Shown here piece after piece: positions 1 through 11,155 of a DNA stretch of 64,000 nucleotides. The stretch is taken from assembly GCA_001414485.1 (NCBI GenBank), contig LLEY01000046.1, positions 124,001 to 188,000 on the forward strand, in the 5' to 3' direction. Position numbers and translations under genes: made by a program. The DNA is from Calycina herbarum. Its lineage: Eukaryota > Ascomycota > Leotiomycetes > Helotiales > Pezizellaceae. The notes beneath the pieces were generated by a model, which worked only from the letters and a program-made list of their open reading frames with translations, ran no database searches and was not told where the DNA came from. The first letter of the stretch is position 1. Each line of letters starts with the position of its first letter.

Positions 1-129
1 ATAAGATTATTAAAGGTAAGATTAAGTATTTAATTAAATAGTTAGATTACCTATACTTAGAAAACACTTAGGAATTAAAAAGCAATCTTAACTATTACCT
101 AGAGGAACTTCGGGAGTTCTACTACCAAA

Positions 130-760
130 ACCCAGGGTTACCTACATCTCATAGTTAGAAGGGAAAGCCTCGAGGAAAGCCGAATCAAGAGTCGGCTCGG
201 TAACAAAAGCGGGGTCGCTGAAAGAAGAGGGGGCCGCCAGCTAGGCAACCTCTAATTCCCTCTCTTCTTTCTCTTTCTCTGCTCTTTCTTTCTTATTAGC
301 TTTATCAAGTTCTTATAGGTTAGTAAGACTACGACAGAGCATCTCTTACTCCCGCTCTATAAGGAAGCGTTATTGTTTTCGTAGGCGAAGGATCTTCTAT
401 ATAGCTTCTTCCTAAATCTTATAGGCTGTCTCTTCCTCCTATTATAACCTCCGCTTCTAGGCATTAATAGATTCCTACTCGAAAATTAAAGGTATTCGAT
501 TTTACGACTCGATATTATAAGATTTGCCCTTCCTAGTATACTTAGAACACTTAGAGCTACTAGGAACGCTGATACATCGACAGCTGGTTTTCGCATTTAT
601 ATAACGAGTATAAGGAATCATTTCACGTCCTAAACGTTCGATTCGAAGGGCGTTAAGGGTTCTATATTATTTAAGCTTGTCTTTCAAGAGAGGTGTTAAT
701 AACATAATAGAAACCAGGGAGGCTGCTAGCCTCTTAACGATATTACTTAGGCTGTACTTA
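130..760 (-). pseudogene. Degenerate repeat-derived coding relic
   Basis: Read on the minus strand, this stretch gives a broken but recognisable protein. A cysteine pattern (C-x-C and C-x2-Y-like spacing near 540-600) is followed by a charged coiled coil with the segment RLRKQ-x-RFL (about 375-400) and an EM-x-CRSL-TNL-x-ELD block (about 300-350). Several in-frame TAA/TAG stops sit where Gln codons would be expected, which fits C-to-T decay. From memory, this coiled-coil type closes many repeated hypothetical proteins in fungal genomes, so I take it as part of a mobile element. I cannot name the family, and no element ends were found. Confidence 0.4.
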
Positions 761-1000
761 AGCGTAGGGACACGCTAGTCTAAGAAGGGGATAGTGTTAC
801 GAATCATAGTATACGTAGTAAGTAGTCTAAACAGCGTTCTAATAGGATAAGGCATAATATCCGGGAAAGGAAAGTAACATAGGAGGAAATCAGTAATACG
901 GAAGGACATTAGGGATTTCAGGATCTTACTATTATAGTAATATTAGAAGTTACGTGTAGTTATATAACATAATCGCCTACATCGCTCTAGTTGCCTTAAT

Positions 1001-1040
1001 CGCGAGCGACGCGAGCGACGCGAGCGATATAAGCGACGCA
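1001..1040. repeat. Short GC-rich tandem repeat (unit about gcgagcgac)
   Basis: Four imperfect copies of a 9-10 base unit stand out as a GC island inside very AT-rich DNA. In the minus frame they would encode a short Arg/Ser run, so they may be a relic of a basic region in the adjoining decayed repeat protein. Confidence 0.6.
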
Positions 1041-1339
1041 CTTTAGAAACGAAGGTTCTATATAAGACTGGCACGTCTGCTATTAGATAGGAGCTTCGTA
1101 CTCAACTTTAGTTATTAATCTTATTATCTTGTTTAATATCTTTAATATAAGTAACGAGTTCACTTCCAAGTAAACAACCGGCGCATTCATACTTCTTACT
1201 ACATACCAACCTTCGAGACTTAGTCATCTTTGTTTAGTTCGTTCGAGTTTTCGTTACACTTGTCTATAAAGACCTAGATACTAACATTTCTAATTCCTAT
1301 TCTATATATCAAGCCGCCACTTATAGTCTTAACTACTCT

Positions 1340-2464
1340 TAGTACTTTAAGCTCTAATAACTTAGTAAATACGTCTCTAGTATAAGTTATATAGCGTGTA
1401 GCCCCTAAGTCAATTACCTAGGCTACTTAGCTCTTATTAAAACGTCCTATAAGTACTCCTTAGCAGGCGTCTGTTAGAACGTCTTCTGACAGATCTATAG
1501 CAAGCATAACTTCTTCGTCCTATACTAGCTAGTACTGTGGTTGCTATTCTAGCGTTGGTAAAGAGCCTGTAGATACACTCTTTGCTTACTTAGTAAAAGC
1601 TTTCCCTTTAATTGTTTAAATCTAGACAGGACACTTAGTCTTGAAATGCCCTTCCTCTCTACAGCAATAGTAAGTGCCTTTACGCTTCTTACCCTTCTGT
1701 CCTCTATAGCTAGGCCTCTTTGCCTCTTACGCCTTCTGGCGTTTCTATAGTCAGTTATTAGCTATAAGTGCTATTTCCTCAGAGCTTTGATTTCTTAATC
1801 TTAAGCATTACTCTATCTCTTTTAGACTTATAACTACAGAGTCAAAGTCTAGAGTAGACAGCTTGTCTTCAAGGATTTTAATATATATATTATAGTTACT
1901 TCCTAGCTTCTAGACAGCTAAGAGAAGTGTACTAATCTTAGACTTTTCTATAGATACTTCGTCTATATCTATAGCAAAGATAAAGGCCTATAAGTTACGT
2001 AGGTCGGTGGATATTAAGTCGATTATAGCTCTAGTCTTCAGCTCGTATCTATAGAACTGACTTATATATATAGTAAGTGATATATTGTTAGATAGGCGGC
2101 AGTCCTTATATAAGGCCTCCTATTACTCCTATATAGTCTAAAAATCGATAATCTTGTTTTTCATCGTAAGCAAGCAATAGCCTATGATACAGGTCCTTAC
2201 CTTAGCGTTCTTACGTCTCTATACCTCCTAAGGTAATAATACTCTAGTATTAGTCTTAGTACTATCTTGCTAGGAAGGAACTCCTGCTCTCGTTGAGATT
2301 CGTAGCGCAGGGGTTGTAGTGCTGGCCGGTTTTGGTTCGTCACCAAGGACAAGGTTAAGAAGGCCTCTAGCTTCTAGGAAAGAGCGTACTTCTTTAGCCC
2401 ATATTCGATAGTTGAGGGGGCTAGTAAGCTTTGGGATTTTTAGCGATTTGTCGTCGTACGACAT
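1340..2464 (-). mobile_element. RIP-decayed Ty1/copia-type retrotransposon fragment (Gag to protease)
   Basis: The minus strand starts at 2464 (ATG) with a copia Gag-like N-terminus: a K-L-T-S-P-L-N-Y-R-I-W-A stretch followed by a helix. It ends in several stops. Further down (about 1640-1690) is a Gag zinc knuckle of the form C-x2-C-x4-H-x4-C, but its first Cys reads Tyr (TAC for TGC). Near 1340-1425 is a retroviral-type aspartic protease motif, D-L-G-A-T where D-S-G-A-T is expected (TTA for TCA). Both changes are transitions of the RIP kind. Integrase, reverse transcriptase and LTRs were not recognised, so this is a 5' fragment. It is inactive. Family assignment rests on the order Gag, knuckle, protease. 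Confidence 0.7.
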
Positions 2465-3004
2465 GTTGACTAATAGGATATGTAGGCTTGAGGCTTGTTG
2501 TGATTGGTCGAAGCGGTAGAGCTGCCGGGCTTATAACCTGTTGCAATGCTGCACTTCAGAGGGCAAGAGTAAAAGACTTAAATTCCATGAACTGCTCTAC
2601 AAGAGCACAAGGCCTATATATATACAACTTTGCAGTAGTAATTGCCGCATCCATTTGCCGAAAAAACTCTTCCTGCCGGCATGCCCGACGGGCATACCGA
2701 TATCTCCTTAAGTGGCTTAATATAACAGATATCACCGTACCTATCAATATTCTGCTACAGAGAACACTTACTTTAGGAGTAGTAAAGTTAAGTCCAGCTA
2801 CGTTAATGTCAATATCGGATGCCCCAATGGGAATCTGGAAGTGTGGAACCACCCCCTTGGGTATAAGGTTTATGGAAAAATCTTTGTTGAAGCCGGTATG
2901 TGAATTAAGAAGTTACCACCCAAGTCAGGTATGATTACGTTGCAGTGCCTTTTCTGAGATCAACACGGTTCACAGCCATACTGCATCTACAGATAGCTTT
3001 ACGA
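2465..3004. other. Gap, no supported gene
   Basis: This is the junction between the AT-rich repeat island and the HET relic. Open frames exist on both strands (2488-2934 plus, 2556-2852 minus), but neither has a recognisable motif or splice context. Part of it may be the lost N-terminus of the HET gene. Confidence 0.4.
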
Positions 3005-4383
3005 AAATACAGACCTGAATAGAAGATTGTACAAGACGTCATTCGTGTATGTATTCGTGGGTAAAAAGACTTCCAAAAAGAGTTCTTGATGTTAGACTGA
3101 ATGATATGAATCCAAAGAAGGTACTTTTATATACGATATGCTCAAGAGATCCAGTTTCTGACAAAATAGTCTCGGCGGCTCCGAGTTTGGGAGAGTGAAG
3201 GGGAATTTGGCTCATATATCGCATTAAGCCACTGCTGGGGGTCATCGCCTGTCATCACCACTAAGAAGGCTGACCTTCATCTTGGACGGGATCACATCAA
3301 CTGTGGTGATTTATTTAAAACCTTCCGGGATGCCGTTACAATCACCAGACAACTTGGTATTCCAGATCTGTGGATTGACCCCCTGTGTATTATCCAAGAT
3401 GACCTTGAGGATTGGAAAGCGCGCTATTTATAGTGGAGCATATTTGATAATTGTTGCTGACCACGCAAAGAGTGGCAAGGAAGGCTGTTTTGCTCCCAGC
3501 GTCAACAAACCTTTTCTTATGACACGAAACACTTTACCGAAACACTTTCAGCTCAGAGGAAAAGCATACATTGAATGGAACCTCGAATTTGACCTACATC
3601 CATACCATAACCAGTTTATAAACCCTCAACGATTTATTGATCCACAGTTAAGTCTTTCATCTCGTGCGTGGACATTACAGGAGCGTCTTTTATCGCGTCG
3701 AACAATTCATTACACTTCCGGGGAACTTGTGTGGGAATGTCGTCAAGATCTTCACTGCCAATGCGGCAGGATTTTATCCAACGACACGATTATGCAGAGA
3801 TTTCATAGCAGCATTCATTCTGGAGCTAGATTTGTTGGAGTTATGGATGCATATAGTCCAAAACTACTCTAGGCGAAGTCTGACCTACAGGAGAGACAAA
3901 CTTGTAGCTCTCAACGGACTGGCAAAACACTTTCAAGCCAATGGCTTGCAGGACTATTTTGCAGGAAGCTGGAAGGCCAACATCAGAGAAATAGTTTTTT
4001 GGAAAAGCACTTACGGCCCAGAATGCGATCTTCGTACTACGGAGTATATAGCTCCAAGCTGGTCTTGGGCTTCGTTGCCGTACAATATCGCCTTTAGTGC
4101 TTTGCTTGATGCTGGTAGGCTTCATTGGAATGAAAATTCACTGAAGAGACGGTATCTCGCTCGCATATGTTCTATCTCAGTTGAGGAAAGTATATCGGGT
4201 CAACTGCGTAGTGGGCGTCTCGTCGTCGTCGGCCAAATCATAACCCTCAAGCCGGTTTGTAGCACCACAGACCACAATAGTGCTGTGAAATTCCGATGCC
4301 AGCTAGCCTATGAACGGGTTTTTAATGTATGTTCCGCATGTCCGGATTACGAAAATGAATTCCTAGCCGAAATGTTGACTTGA
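3005..4383 (+). pseudogene. HET-domain (heterokaryon incompatibility) gene relic
   Basis: Family knowledge: HET proteins of filamentous ascomycetes are often 600-800 residues long and can trigger cell death after non-self recognition. The conserved blocks appear here in the right order but in different frames. They are a D-C-T-R-R-H-S-C segment (about 3030), P-K-R-V-L-D-V (about 3070), Y-I-A-L-S-H-C-W-G (about 3215-3240), LGIPDLWIDPLCIIQDD (about 3350-3400), IYSGAYLIIVADHAKSG (3425-3475), SSRAWTLQERLLSRRTIHY (3660-3715), Y-S-R-R-S-L-T-Y with DKLVALNGLAK (3860-3930), and APSWSWASLP (4050-4080). At least three frame changes and an internal TGA (3195) and TAG (3428) separate them, and splice sites do not explain the changes. 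The usual Ala in the ID-A-LCI motif is Pro. I judge it a non-functional relic. Confidence 0.8.
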
Positions 4384-6365
4384 GGTAGAGTCTGAAGCTC
4401 GCTTTACTTTGTTATATAATTAAGTATGTAGCGTTCTATCACTTTCTATCCATTCCTTCGTAAGCCGCCACAAAGGTTTCTACATCAAAAACATACTGGA
4501 ACTCCACCCGGTCAGTTAAACCTATATTGCCAGGTCAAAGATCAATCACTCTTCCCACTAATTCGAACTTCGGCTCTCCCAACTCTACTGTCGGACGCTC
4601 GACTCTATTATGCTTCTTGGTTTCTATTTCCACATACATAGGGCGGATAACTGCTGCGACATCGCAATCTATACATTGGGTTACGAGATCCCCTGGTAGT
4701 ATGTTGGGGGTGCTGATTCCTTGATTCCTTCCCGGGTTTCCTGTGATACTTTGGAAATAGAAGTGGCAGACCAAGCGTATTTTATGAGGGAGAGAGGACA
4801 ATGTTTGACTTCTGGATCTGGAGTGACAAGAAAACGAGAATTTGATGTCTGAGACTGAAGATTCGGGGGTTTGCAATATTGGGTTCAGGGACCTGGATCC
4901 GCTACGAGAGTGAATTTTTTTAGCGTGAGATTTCTCTTTGGCAGTGGGTTGAGTAAATCTCGGTTATCAGTCGAATGAACCGGGGAACCGCTGTTGATGA
5001 ACTCCTTGAGTGAAATCCAAGAAGAACCTGGCGGCAAATATTTGGTTTTCAAAGCTTCTTCGTGAGTCATTTTGGGAAAACGGACGAGAAGCGATTAAGT
5101 AGTTGTTGATATATTAGAATCTTGGGTAGAAGGGAAGGACTTAATGCTTGTCGAGACTTAGAAAATCTGGATAGATATATCTGAGTCTGGGTTCAGTGGC
5201 GGTGAAGATGAACCAGGGCCGAAGAGAAAATTATCGAGTTCCTGCTTCAAATCGTCTGTGTCTCTTCTATAATCACCGCTGTGAACTTCCTCTGTGTTTG
5301 GTGGGATAGCTTCCCTTCCATTTTTAGGGCAAAACAATAGTTGTGGGGTTGAAGCTCAAGTTCACAGTCTGGATTTGAGATCTCGGGACCCCCAATTGCC
5401 GAAGCCGGTGATAGAGCAATGATAGGAGTAGTGCGTTTTATTACTTAGTCCATGCTTCCAACCGAAGCAACAACCCCAAGAAAGAACCCGTATCCTTAAT
5501 AGTCTTCCCGCCGTGGGAAATGAGAGCTGACTCTAACCAATTAGGAGAACTTGAGAGAACTTAGGAAGGCCCGGATGGGTTCAAGCTCTTCTGGGGAATT
5601 TGGTCTCGCACAACACCCAAGTCGCTTCTCAATAATGCTTGATGGCCGAAAGAACGAGTGGTGAGACTGTGAAACAATATCACATCTCTATATACATTGT
5701 ACCTCGACTTTGAGTAACCGAACACCAATTCAGAACTTCCCCCAAGAGAATTTGTTTTATGAAACTATTTGTATACGTTGCAACTTCGTAGGGAAAAAAG
5801 AACTGTATCTATGGATATCCAAGTGATTTAGTTAACGGTGGTGATGAGAGTCGATGGCAGATCTGAGAAGAATAAGAAGGAAAAACCATGGTAAATGGGA
5901 AACTAGTTTGTTCGAAGGGGCTATTGTAAGTATGTGCAGGGCGACGGTGAAGGTTCGAGCATCAGTGATGAGAAGGAGAGAAATAATATCTCGTCCGTGT
6001 GCCTGCTGGAATTGTATTGCTATGAATTTCCCAGGACTGAAGGATTTCTTTCTTGAAAGAAATCGAAGGAATGACTAATCGAAATACGCGGATAAAATAT
6101 TGATAGGATACGATCTTAGCTTTTCACGAGACACTCTGACTGAGATGAGAACATGGCATACACCCTCGCAATCATGCCCAATCTCTCTGTCAGACCTTCC
6201 CCAAAGGCTGGGTGGAGGCTTTAAGCATACTAGGGATAAGAGAACTGCACGCAACACTCAAATCACTTCTGGAAGGCTTGGTGTTGAGAAAAGGAGTAGT
6301 AAAACCCGAAACAATGCAAAATCGTGTCTTGCAATAATCTAACGCCCGTTGGCCTACATTGCAAA
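4384..6365. other. Gap, no recognised gene
   Basis: Minus-strand frames at 5070-4885 and 4876-4535 are open and adjacent, and could be pieces of one decayed or spliced gene, but I recognise no motif and no phase-consistent join. The plus frame 5854-6078 looks random. The stretch is otherwise featureless mixed-composition DNA. Confidence 0.4.
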
Positions 6366-7154
6366 TCATTTCCTACCCTCCTTCAAAAGTTCCGTGACAG
6401 TGACCACACGGTATCCCCTACGCTTGATCTCCGGCAGCACCTTTTGTAACATAGGAACCGTCCAGCTCCTCCCATCATGACAAATAATGATGCCTCCTGG
6501 CTGTAGCATACTAAGTATATGAGCCGAATTGACACGCCAAAATGGAATTTGCGGATCGTGCGGATATATACTGCCAAGGACGAGTCGGTATCCCATATTC
6601 TGCAGAATACGACGCATTCTCTCGGTGAAGAAGCCAGAGCCGGGTCTGAAATAATCGGAAGGATAGTTCACACCCGCAGTAGTATATACAGAATGAATTT
6701 TCTCCTTCACGGTTTCGATCTGCTGGACGAGAACATCATCGGACAGAGACTTCGAAGGCTCATCGTACATTGCATGATTGCCCAATTCATTGCCTTCGCG
6801 GACCAAATCCTCCAACACCGTCTCGTGGCCATCAACATGCGACCCAATAACAAAGAATGTCGCATTCGCATCGTTGGCTTTGAGGACCTGCAATATTGCA
6901 CGGGTATATTCTGATGGCCCATCGTCGATAGTGAGAGCTATGGTTTTCGAAGAGGTTGGGACGTGCCAGAGAACATCTGGCCACCGCCGCTGGAAATAGC
7001 GCATGAGGACGACTGGCGGTTTGTAGATGAAGTAAAATGGTCCGAGGAAGATGCACATCACGGCGACGGCGATAAAGATTGCCATCATCCTAGATCGCCG
7101 AGCTCTTTTCTGCAGTTTGAATGGTAAGCGGAAGAGGGACACAAATACAGACAT
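6366..7154 (-). CDS. Membrane-anchored polysaccharide (chitin-type) deacetylase
   Basis: This is an intronless 262-residue protein with an ATG at 7154. A basic N-terminus and one hydrophobic segment (about residues 24-45) suggest a type II membrane anchor with the enzyme domain outside the cytoplasm. A NodB-type carbohydrate esterase 4 domain follows (about 68-255): TIDDGPS (75-81, metal-binding and base aspartates), GNHAMYDEPS (125-134), RPGSGFF (170-176) and IIICHDGR (222-229, catalytic His226). Members remove N-acetyl groups from chitin-like polymers using a divalent metal. The second metal motif reads H-x3-D rather than the common H-x3-H, so metal geometry may differ. The next gene upstream lies on the same strand about 400 bp away. 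Family confidence is high; the substrate is inferred. Confidence 0.88.
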   Translation of the reverse strand: MSVFVSLFRLPFKLQKRARRSRMMAIFIAVAVMCIFLGPFYFIYKPPVVLMRYFQRRWPDVLWHVPTSSKTIALTIDDGPSEYTRAILQVLKANDANATFFVIGSHVDGHETVLEDLVREGNELGNHAMYDEPSKSLSDDVLVQQIETVKEKIHSVYTTAGVNYPSDYFRPGSGFFTERMRRILQNMGYRLVLGSIYPHDPQIPFWRVNSAHILSMLQPGGIIICHDGRSWTVPMLQKVLPEIKRRGYRVVTVTELLKEGRK

Positions 7155-7553
7155 GAAATGATGAACGACGCACTTCTGATTTGCGAAAAACCAGTAATTA
7201 TTATTGATGGTTGTAGTGGAGAGGGGATATGATGGTTGAGTTCAAGAGGGAGATGGGGCCTGGGAATGCCCCAAGCTGTGTTACTCGTTACGTTAAATTT
7301 AGATTGGGGTCGGGTAGGGCTTAGGCTCTGAGGTGGAGAGGAGCTCGGGGGTTCAGCCACGAGGTGCAGGCTCTGATACAGGGGGTAGTTCCGCGCGTAA
7401 CCTACCCGTCACGGGCCTTCCTCGAGCTGAAATTGAAGCAGAACCAAATGAAACTCTGAAACTCGGAAATCCTCAGGTACAGATGATTATTTTATGATAC
7501 TTCCAAAACACCCATCTCGCTTAACATCCGTTCAAAATCACAACACAGATTCT
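7155..7553. other. Intergenic, nothing recognised
   Basis: This is the promoter side of the deacetylase gene and the 3' side of the next minus-strand gene. No RNA gene or repeat was seen. Confidence 0.5.
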
Positions 7554-9431
7554 TCAACCAAAATGTGGCCAGTAACTGGCGAAGTTTGGTAGTTCGTACA
7601 CGCGGGGATCCATGTACGGAACCACCTGGATTATCTCGACCAGGAGATACACCCTTGATAATATATACGCAAGAAAAACCGCAATCCCGAGTACCGAGAA
7701 ACCTATACTCAGAGTCTGATTGAGGCGAAGATGAGCATCCGAACCACACATCTTCAGACCGGCCCACACTGCTAAAGCAAAAGGTCCGAGGACCATGAGT
7801 TGTAAGCAAGAGAGCTTCCAAAGAATCTGACTTATCCCAGTTGTCTTGATGGCTGTAGATCCCCATGCAAGCATATGTATAGCACCGTAGAACAGACTTG
7901 TGACTGTCAGCATCGTCAAAGACTTCATAAGTTCCGCACTAATTGCAGGTCCATCGTCGCTGTCGAGTCCGCGTGGCCAGGCAAAATTCGGTTGTCTATC
8001 TCGCAACCAAACCGTGTAATTGCTGTTGTATACTTCGGATTTGAGTGCGCGTGTCCATCTCTCGAGAGTGATCGCATCAACATCCAAACATTCAAATTGA
8101 GGGCCAAGCTTCATGGTAGTGTCGGGGATCGTTTGTCCCGACTGGATTCGCAATGAGGAATCTTTCTCAGGGTCAGGTACCCGCAGCTTGAATCGATCAG
8201 TCGTTGGGAGGTGTGGGAAATAAAACCATCTTTCCTTGTGGTCAAATATATACCAATCTTCTCCGCTCCCAGGACACAAAGTTATACCTTTCCTTCCTCG
8301 AAAGAAGCTAAGAGTAAACTCAGATCCCCCATGTACATACATCGGTCTCCAAATGGCATTCTCCTGTTCTTTTGTTGCTTTCTTAACAACTCGTTGTCCC
8401 TCGTATAGTTTCCCGGATGCCCCCAGAGTCCACTGCGCTGCACAAACATCTCTTAAAGCAGATGACTGTTTTGTATGTATACCAAATGGCTCATCGATTT
8501 TGCCAGGCTTGTGCCACCAAAGAACGTAAATGAACAGAGCACAAACCGAGTGTGCAAAAGTATTGAGTTCCAAAAGGCTGACTGGTAACGACTGCTGGAT
8601 TCGAGCCACGAATTGTGTGCAAAACCACAGTGCTTGCAAAACGACCAGAGTTTTTGCAAAATGGTCTACTTTTTGTCGAGCGTTGATCTTGTCTCGAGTC
8701 AAGAAGCTGAGATCGATGCTGTCAAATGCAGGTTTTGCCAGGCATTCCTCCACGAAGGCGGGTGTCATTGTAAGGGTGTTACACCATTGTGGCCAAACTC
8801 TCTCCTTGTCATTTGTCATATCGACAACAAGACCCCCCATCACCACCAGAAAACCATGTATGAGCTCGAATCTTTCGCTCGGTGTATCTTTTGTTGATTG
8901 AACATCAAGCTCCTACATTGAATAAGCTTATAAATTGCGACAAGGAATGAGTCTCGAACGCACTTGTATCGAAGTGATAGTGATCTTGCTATTATCCACC
9001 TTTGACAGTCTTCCGTCTTGTACCTCATGGGTCTGTATCTGAACTGGCAGTGTATCTTTTTCGCGATCCAACAACTTATATTTCCCCCGGGTATATTTCC
9101 ACAATCTAGCAATCCACGAATCACCCTCTTCCTGTCCACTTCGCTTTCGTAGCATCATTGCTATTCGGATGGCTTGTCGTCTTTGAGCCCAAGCATTGAA
9201 AACAATGAACTCAGGGGCCAGCAATGCCACTAGAAGCCATTTGGCTCTCACGAGTAACTCTGCCCACCACGTAGACTTCGGATCAAACACATTGAGATGG
9301 AATGCACTGTATATGCAAAGGCCCAGAGTTAAAACACAGGTTTGTATCAGACCCCAGGTACCACGAGTACTTATTTCTGGCTCCCATCGAGGTGACGTGT
9401 AGTTGCTGGTGCCGAAAATGGGGAGACCCAT
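7554..9431 (-). CDS. Multi-pass membrane protein of an uncharacterised fungal family
   Basis: There are two exons, 9431-8964 and 8912-7554. The intron starts GTGCGT and ends TGTAG, and the phase is preserved, giving 608 residues. The N-terminal part has an RGTWGLIQTCVLTLGLCIY hydrophobic segment followed by a second one (about 65-85), with an Ala-Gln-Arg-Arg-Gln helix after it. The second exon opens with a FELIHGF-x-VVMGG block, then a VCALFIYVLWWHKPGKIDEP motif. Three or four more membrane spans lie in the last 130 residues. From memory, this arrangement (H-L-N-V, M-G-G, LLELNTF, LWWHKP) is shared by a large group of unannotated Sclerotinia and Botrytis proteins with no known function. No catalytic motif is visible. 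A further 5' exon cannot be excluded. Confidence 0.8.
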
Positions 9432-11155
9432 ATCTGGGGCTTGGTGGAAAAGAAATAAAACGTGAACTGTAAACTAATTATGAAACAATGAACAGATTGG
9501 TTACTTTACATCGGGTATTTAATGAAATGGTATATTGGAAAAATCGTAAAACCGGGAAAACAAGAAAGGAATTGTTGAAGTCTAGTAAAGGGTTCGAGAA
9601 CCAGGACATGGAAAGCATAGAATCCAATGGGCAAAAAACCGTGTTACGGTAAGCTAGCATTTGAGGGCCAAGATCAAAAGCGCCGCAAGCCTTAATTTAG
9701 ATATCGACGGTAATGAAGACGAGGCTGCATACCGGGAGGGTTATAGCAGTTATTTCATCGACGCATTTACTCTTCTTCTTCCGCAACGGGGGCCGTTGGG
9801 CTCGCATCGCATGATGCTCCTTCTTGTCATCAGCTTATTGAAGGAAGGTGTAGGGTCGCGATGTGTATCAAGAACCACCACTTGTGTAACAATTTTGATC
9901 CTACTGTCTTAGGCTAACAAGGCTCGCCCAACCAGTGTTGTGAAAGGTGTGAGAGAGGGTGTGGTGATATGGGTTGCATTGCGCAGGAGTATCCAAAAGT
10001 GCCAAAAGAAGGGTGGGCAAGTGCAGATGTTAGCGTGAGCCACTTCGCTTAGCAGGGGGTATCTTTTCAGCTGCGGCTAAAGTTCCCGAAGGACCAAGTC
10101 ACCAACCGGAAGAGTGGTAACAAGTGGTTGTTTAAAGAGACAAAAAATAAAAGTGTAGTAGTAGTTCTTCCGAGTCAGAACACGAGTCTCTTTTGTAAAG
10201 TCTCCCAGCGACTTATCTATCAAGTCAGGTTGACCCAAAGTAACTATTGATAAGCGGTGTCAAGTGGCAGAATTCCCAATCCAGCATACTTGACTAAAGT
10301 TCTCTCCTGCTCGCTAGGTTACTACTGAATGGACACAGGCGAGAAGAGTCGTTGTTTTCGCGAATAATTGATGAATTGAAATATTACTCGATAAAAGACC
10401 TCATGCTAGTTTTACTATTGATTCATTATATATATAGTACATATCTGGTGACTCGAGTGAAGGAGGTTTGCTGTAGAAATAAACCGAACATACTTGATTC
10501 GGTGTTCTGCCGCTTGTTGACGCCTGCTGGCGTTTATCATCAGCAAAGGCTCAGCTCCACAAAACTTCTATCACGCATGACCGCAGCAATGTCCCCTTCA
10601 ACCTCTGGCGCTGCTAGGGTAAGAAACTTCTCCCTATTACCACAGTTCTCTCGCTGACGACACTGTAGGATCGTCATTTTGGGGGATGGGCGCTTCCAGC
10701 CTTCTCGAAATAACGATGTGAGAGCTCTCTTCAACCATTGTGAGCATATCTCACTTCCTCACAAATGACTCTCATGTATAATTTGAAATCTTGAATAGAC
10801 CCAATAACGTACGAGATATCAACTCCACTGCCATCGGCGGCCCGTCGAATCAACAACCAGGATGGTGTTGTAGGGTACACGTGACCTGGCACCTGTATAT
10901 ATTCCTGGCTCCTGCCCTCTTCTTAGCTCTTTAGACGTTTTACATACCACATACCAGATCATATTGATTCTACCTTTGAGCCTCAACTAGGGTGATAACC
11001 AGAACCAGTACGATTCCTGTGATAGATGGCAAGACCCAAATACTACGTCGAGAACGCAGTCACAAAGCGCGACCTCAAAACCAAGAAGACGAATTTCCTG
11101 TTTAGGTTCGTAATAGTGAGAGGAAGCGGGATATAGACGAATCTGACTGGAAATT
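9432..11155. other. Intergenic, nothing recognised
   Basis: Open frames at 9661-9912 and 10352-10657 lack any motif or homologous pattern I know. No RNA gene or obvious repeat was seen. Confidence 0.5.

Noticed and set aside
2488..2934. 148-codon plus-strand frame between the repeat island and HET relic
   Set aside because: It opens with GTG/ATG-like context but shows no motif, and overlaps a minus frame of equal quality.
3005..4383. Intact HET gene with introns
   Set aside because: The frame changes near 3200, 3415 and 3790-3840 have no GT-AG pairs that would join the conserved blocks in phase.
4535..5070. Adjacent minus-strand frames as a possible two-exon gene
   Set aside because: No GT-AG pair joins them in phase, and neither contains a recognisable motif.
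6366..9431. Functional pair of deacetylase and neighbouring membrane protein
   Set aside because: Same strand and about 400 bp apart is ordinary spacing in fungi; nothing in the sequences links their roles.
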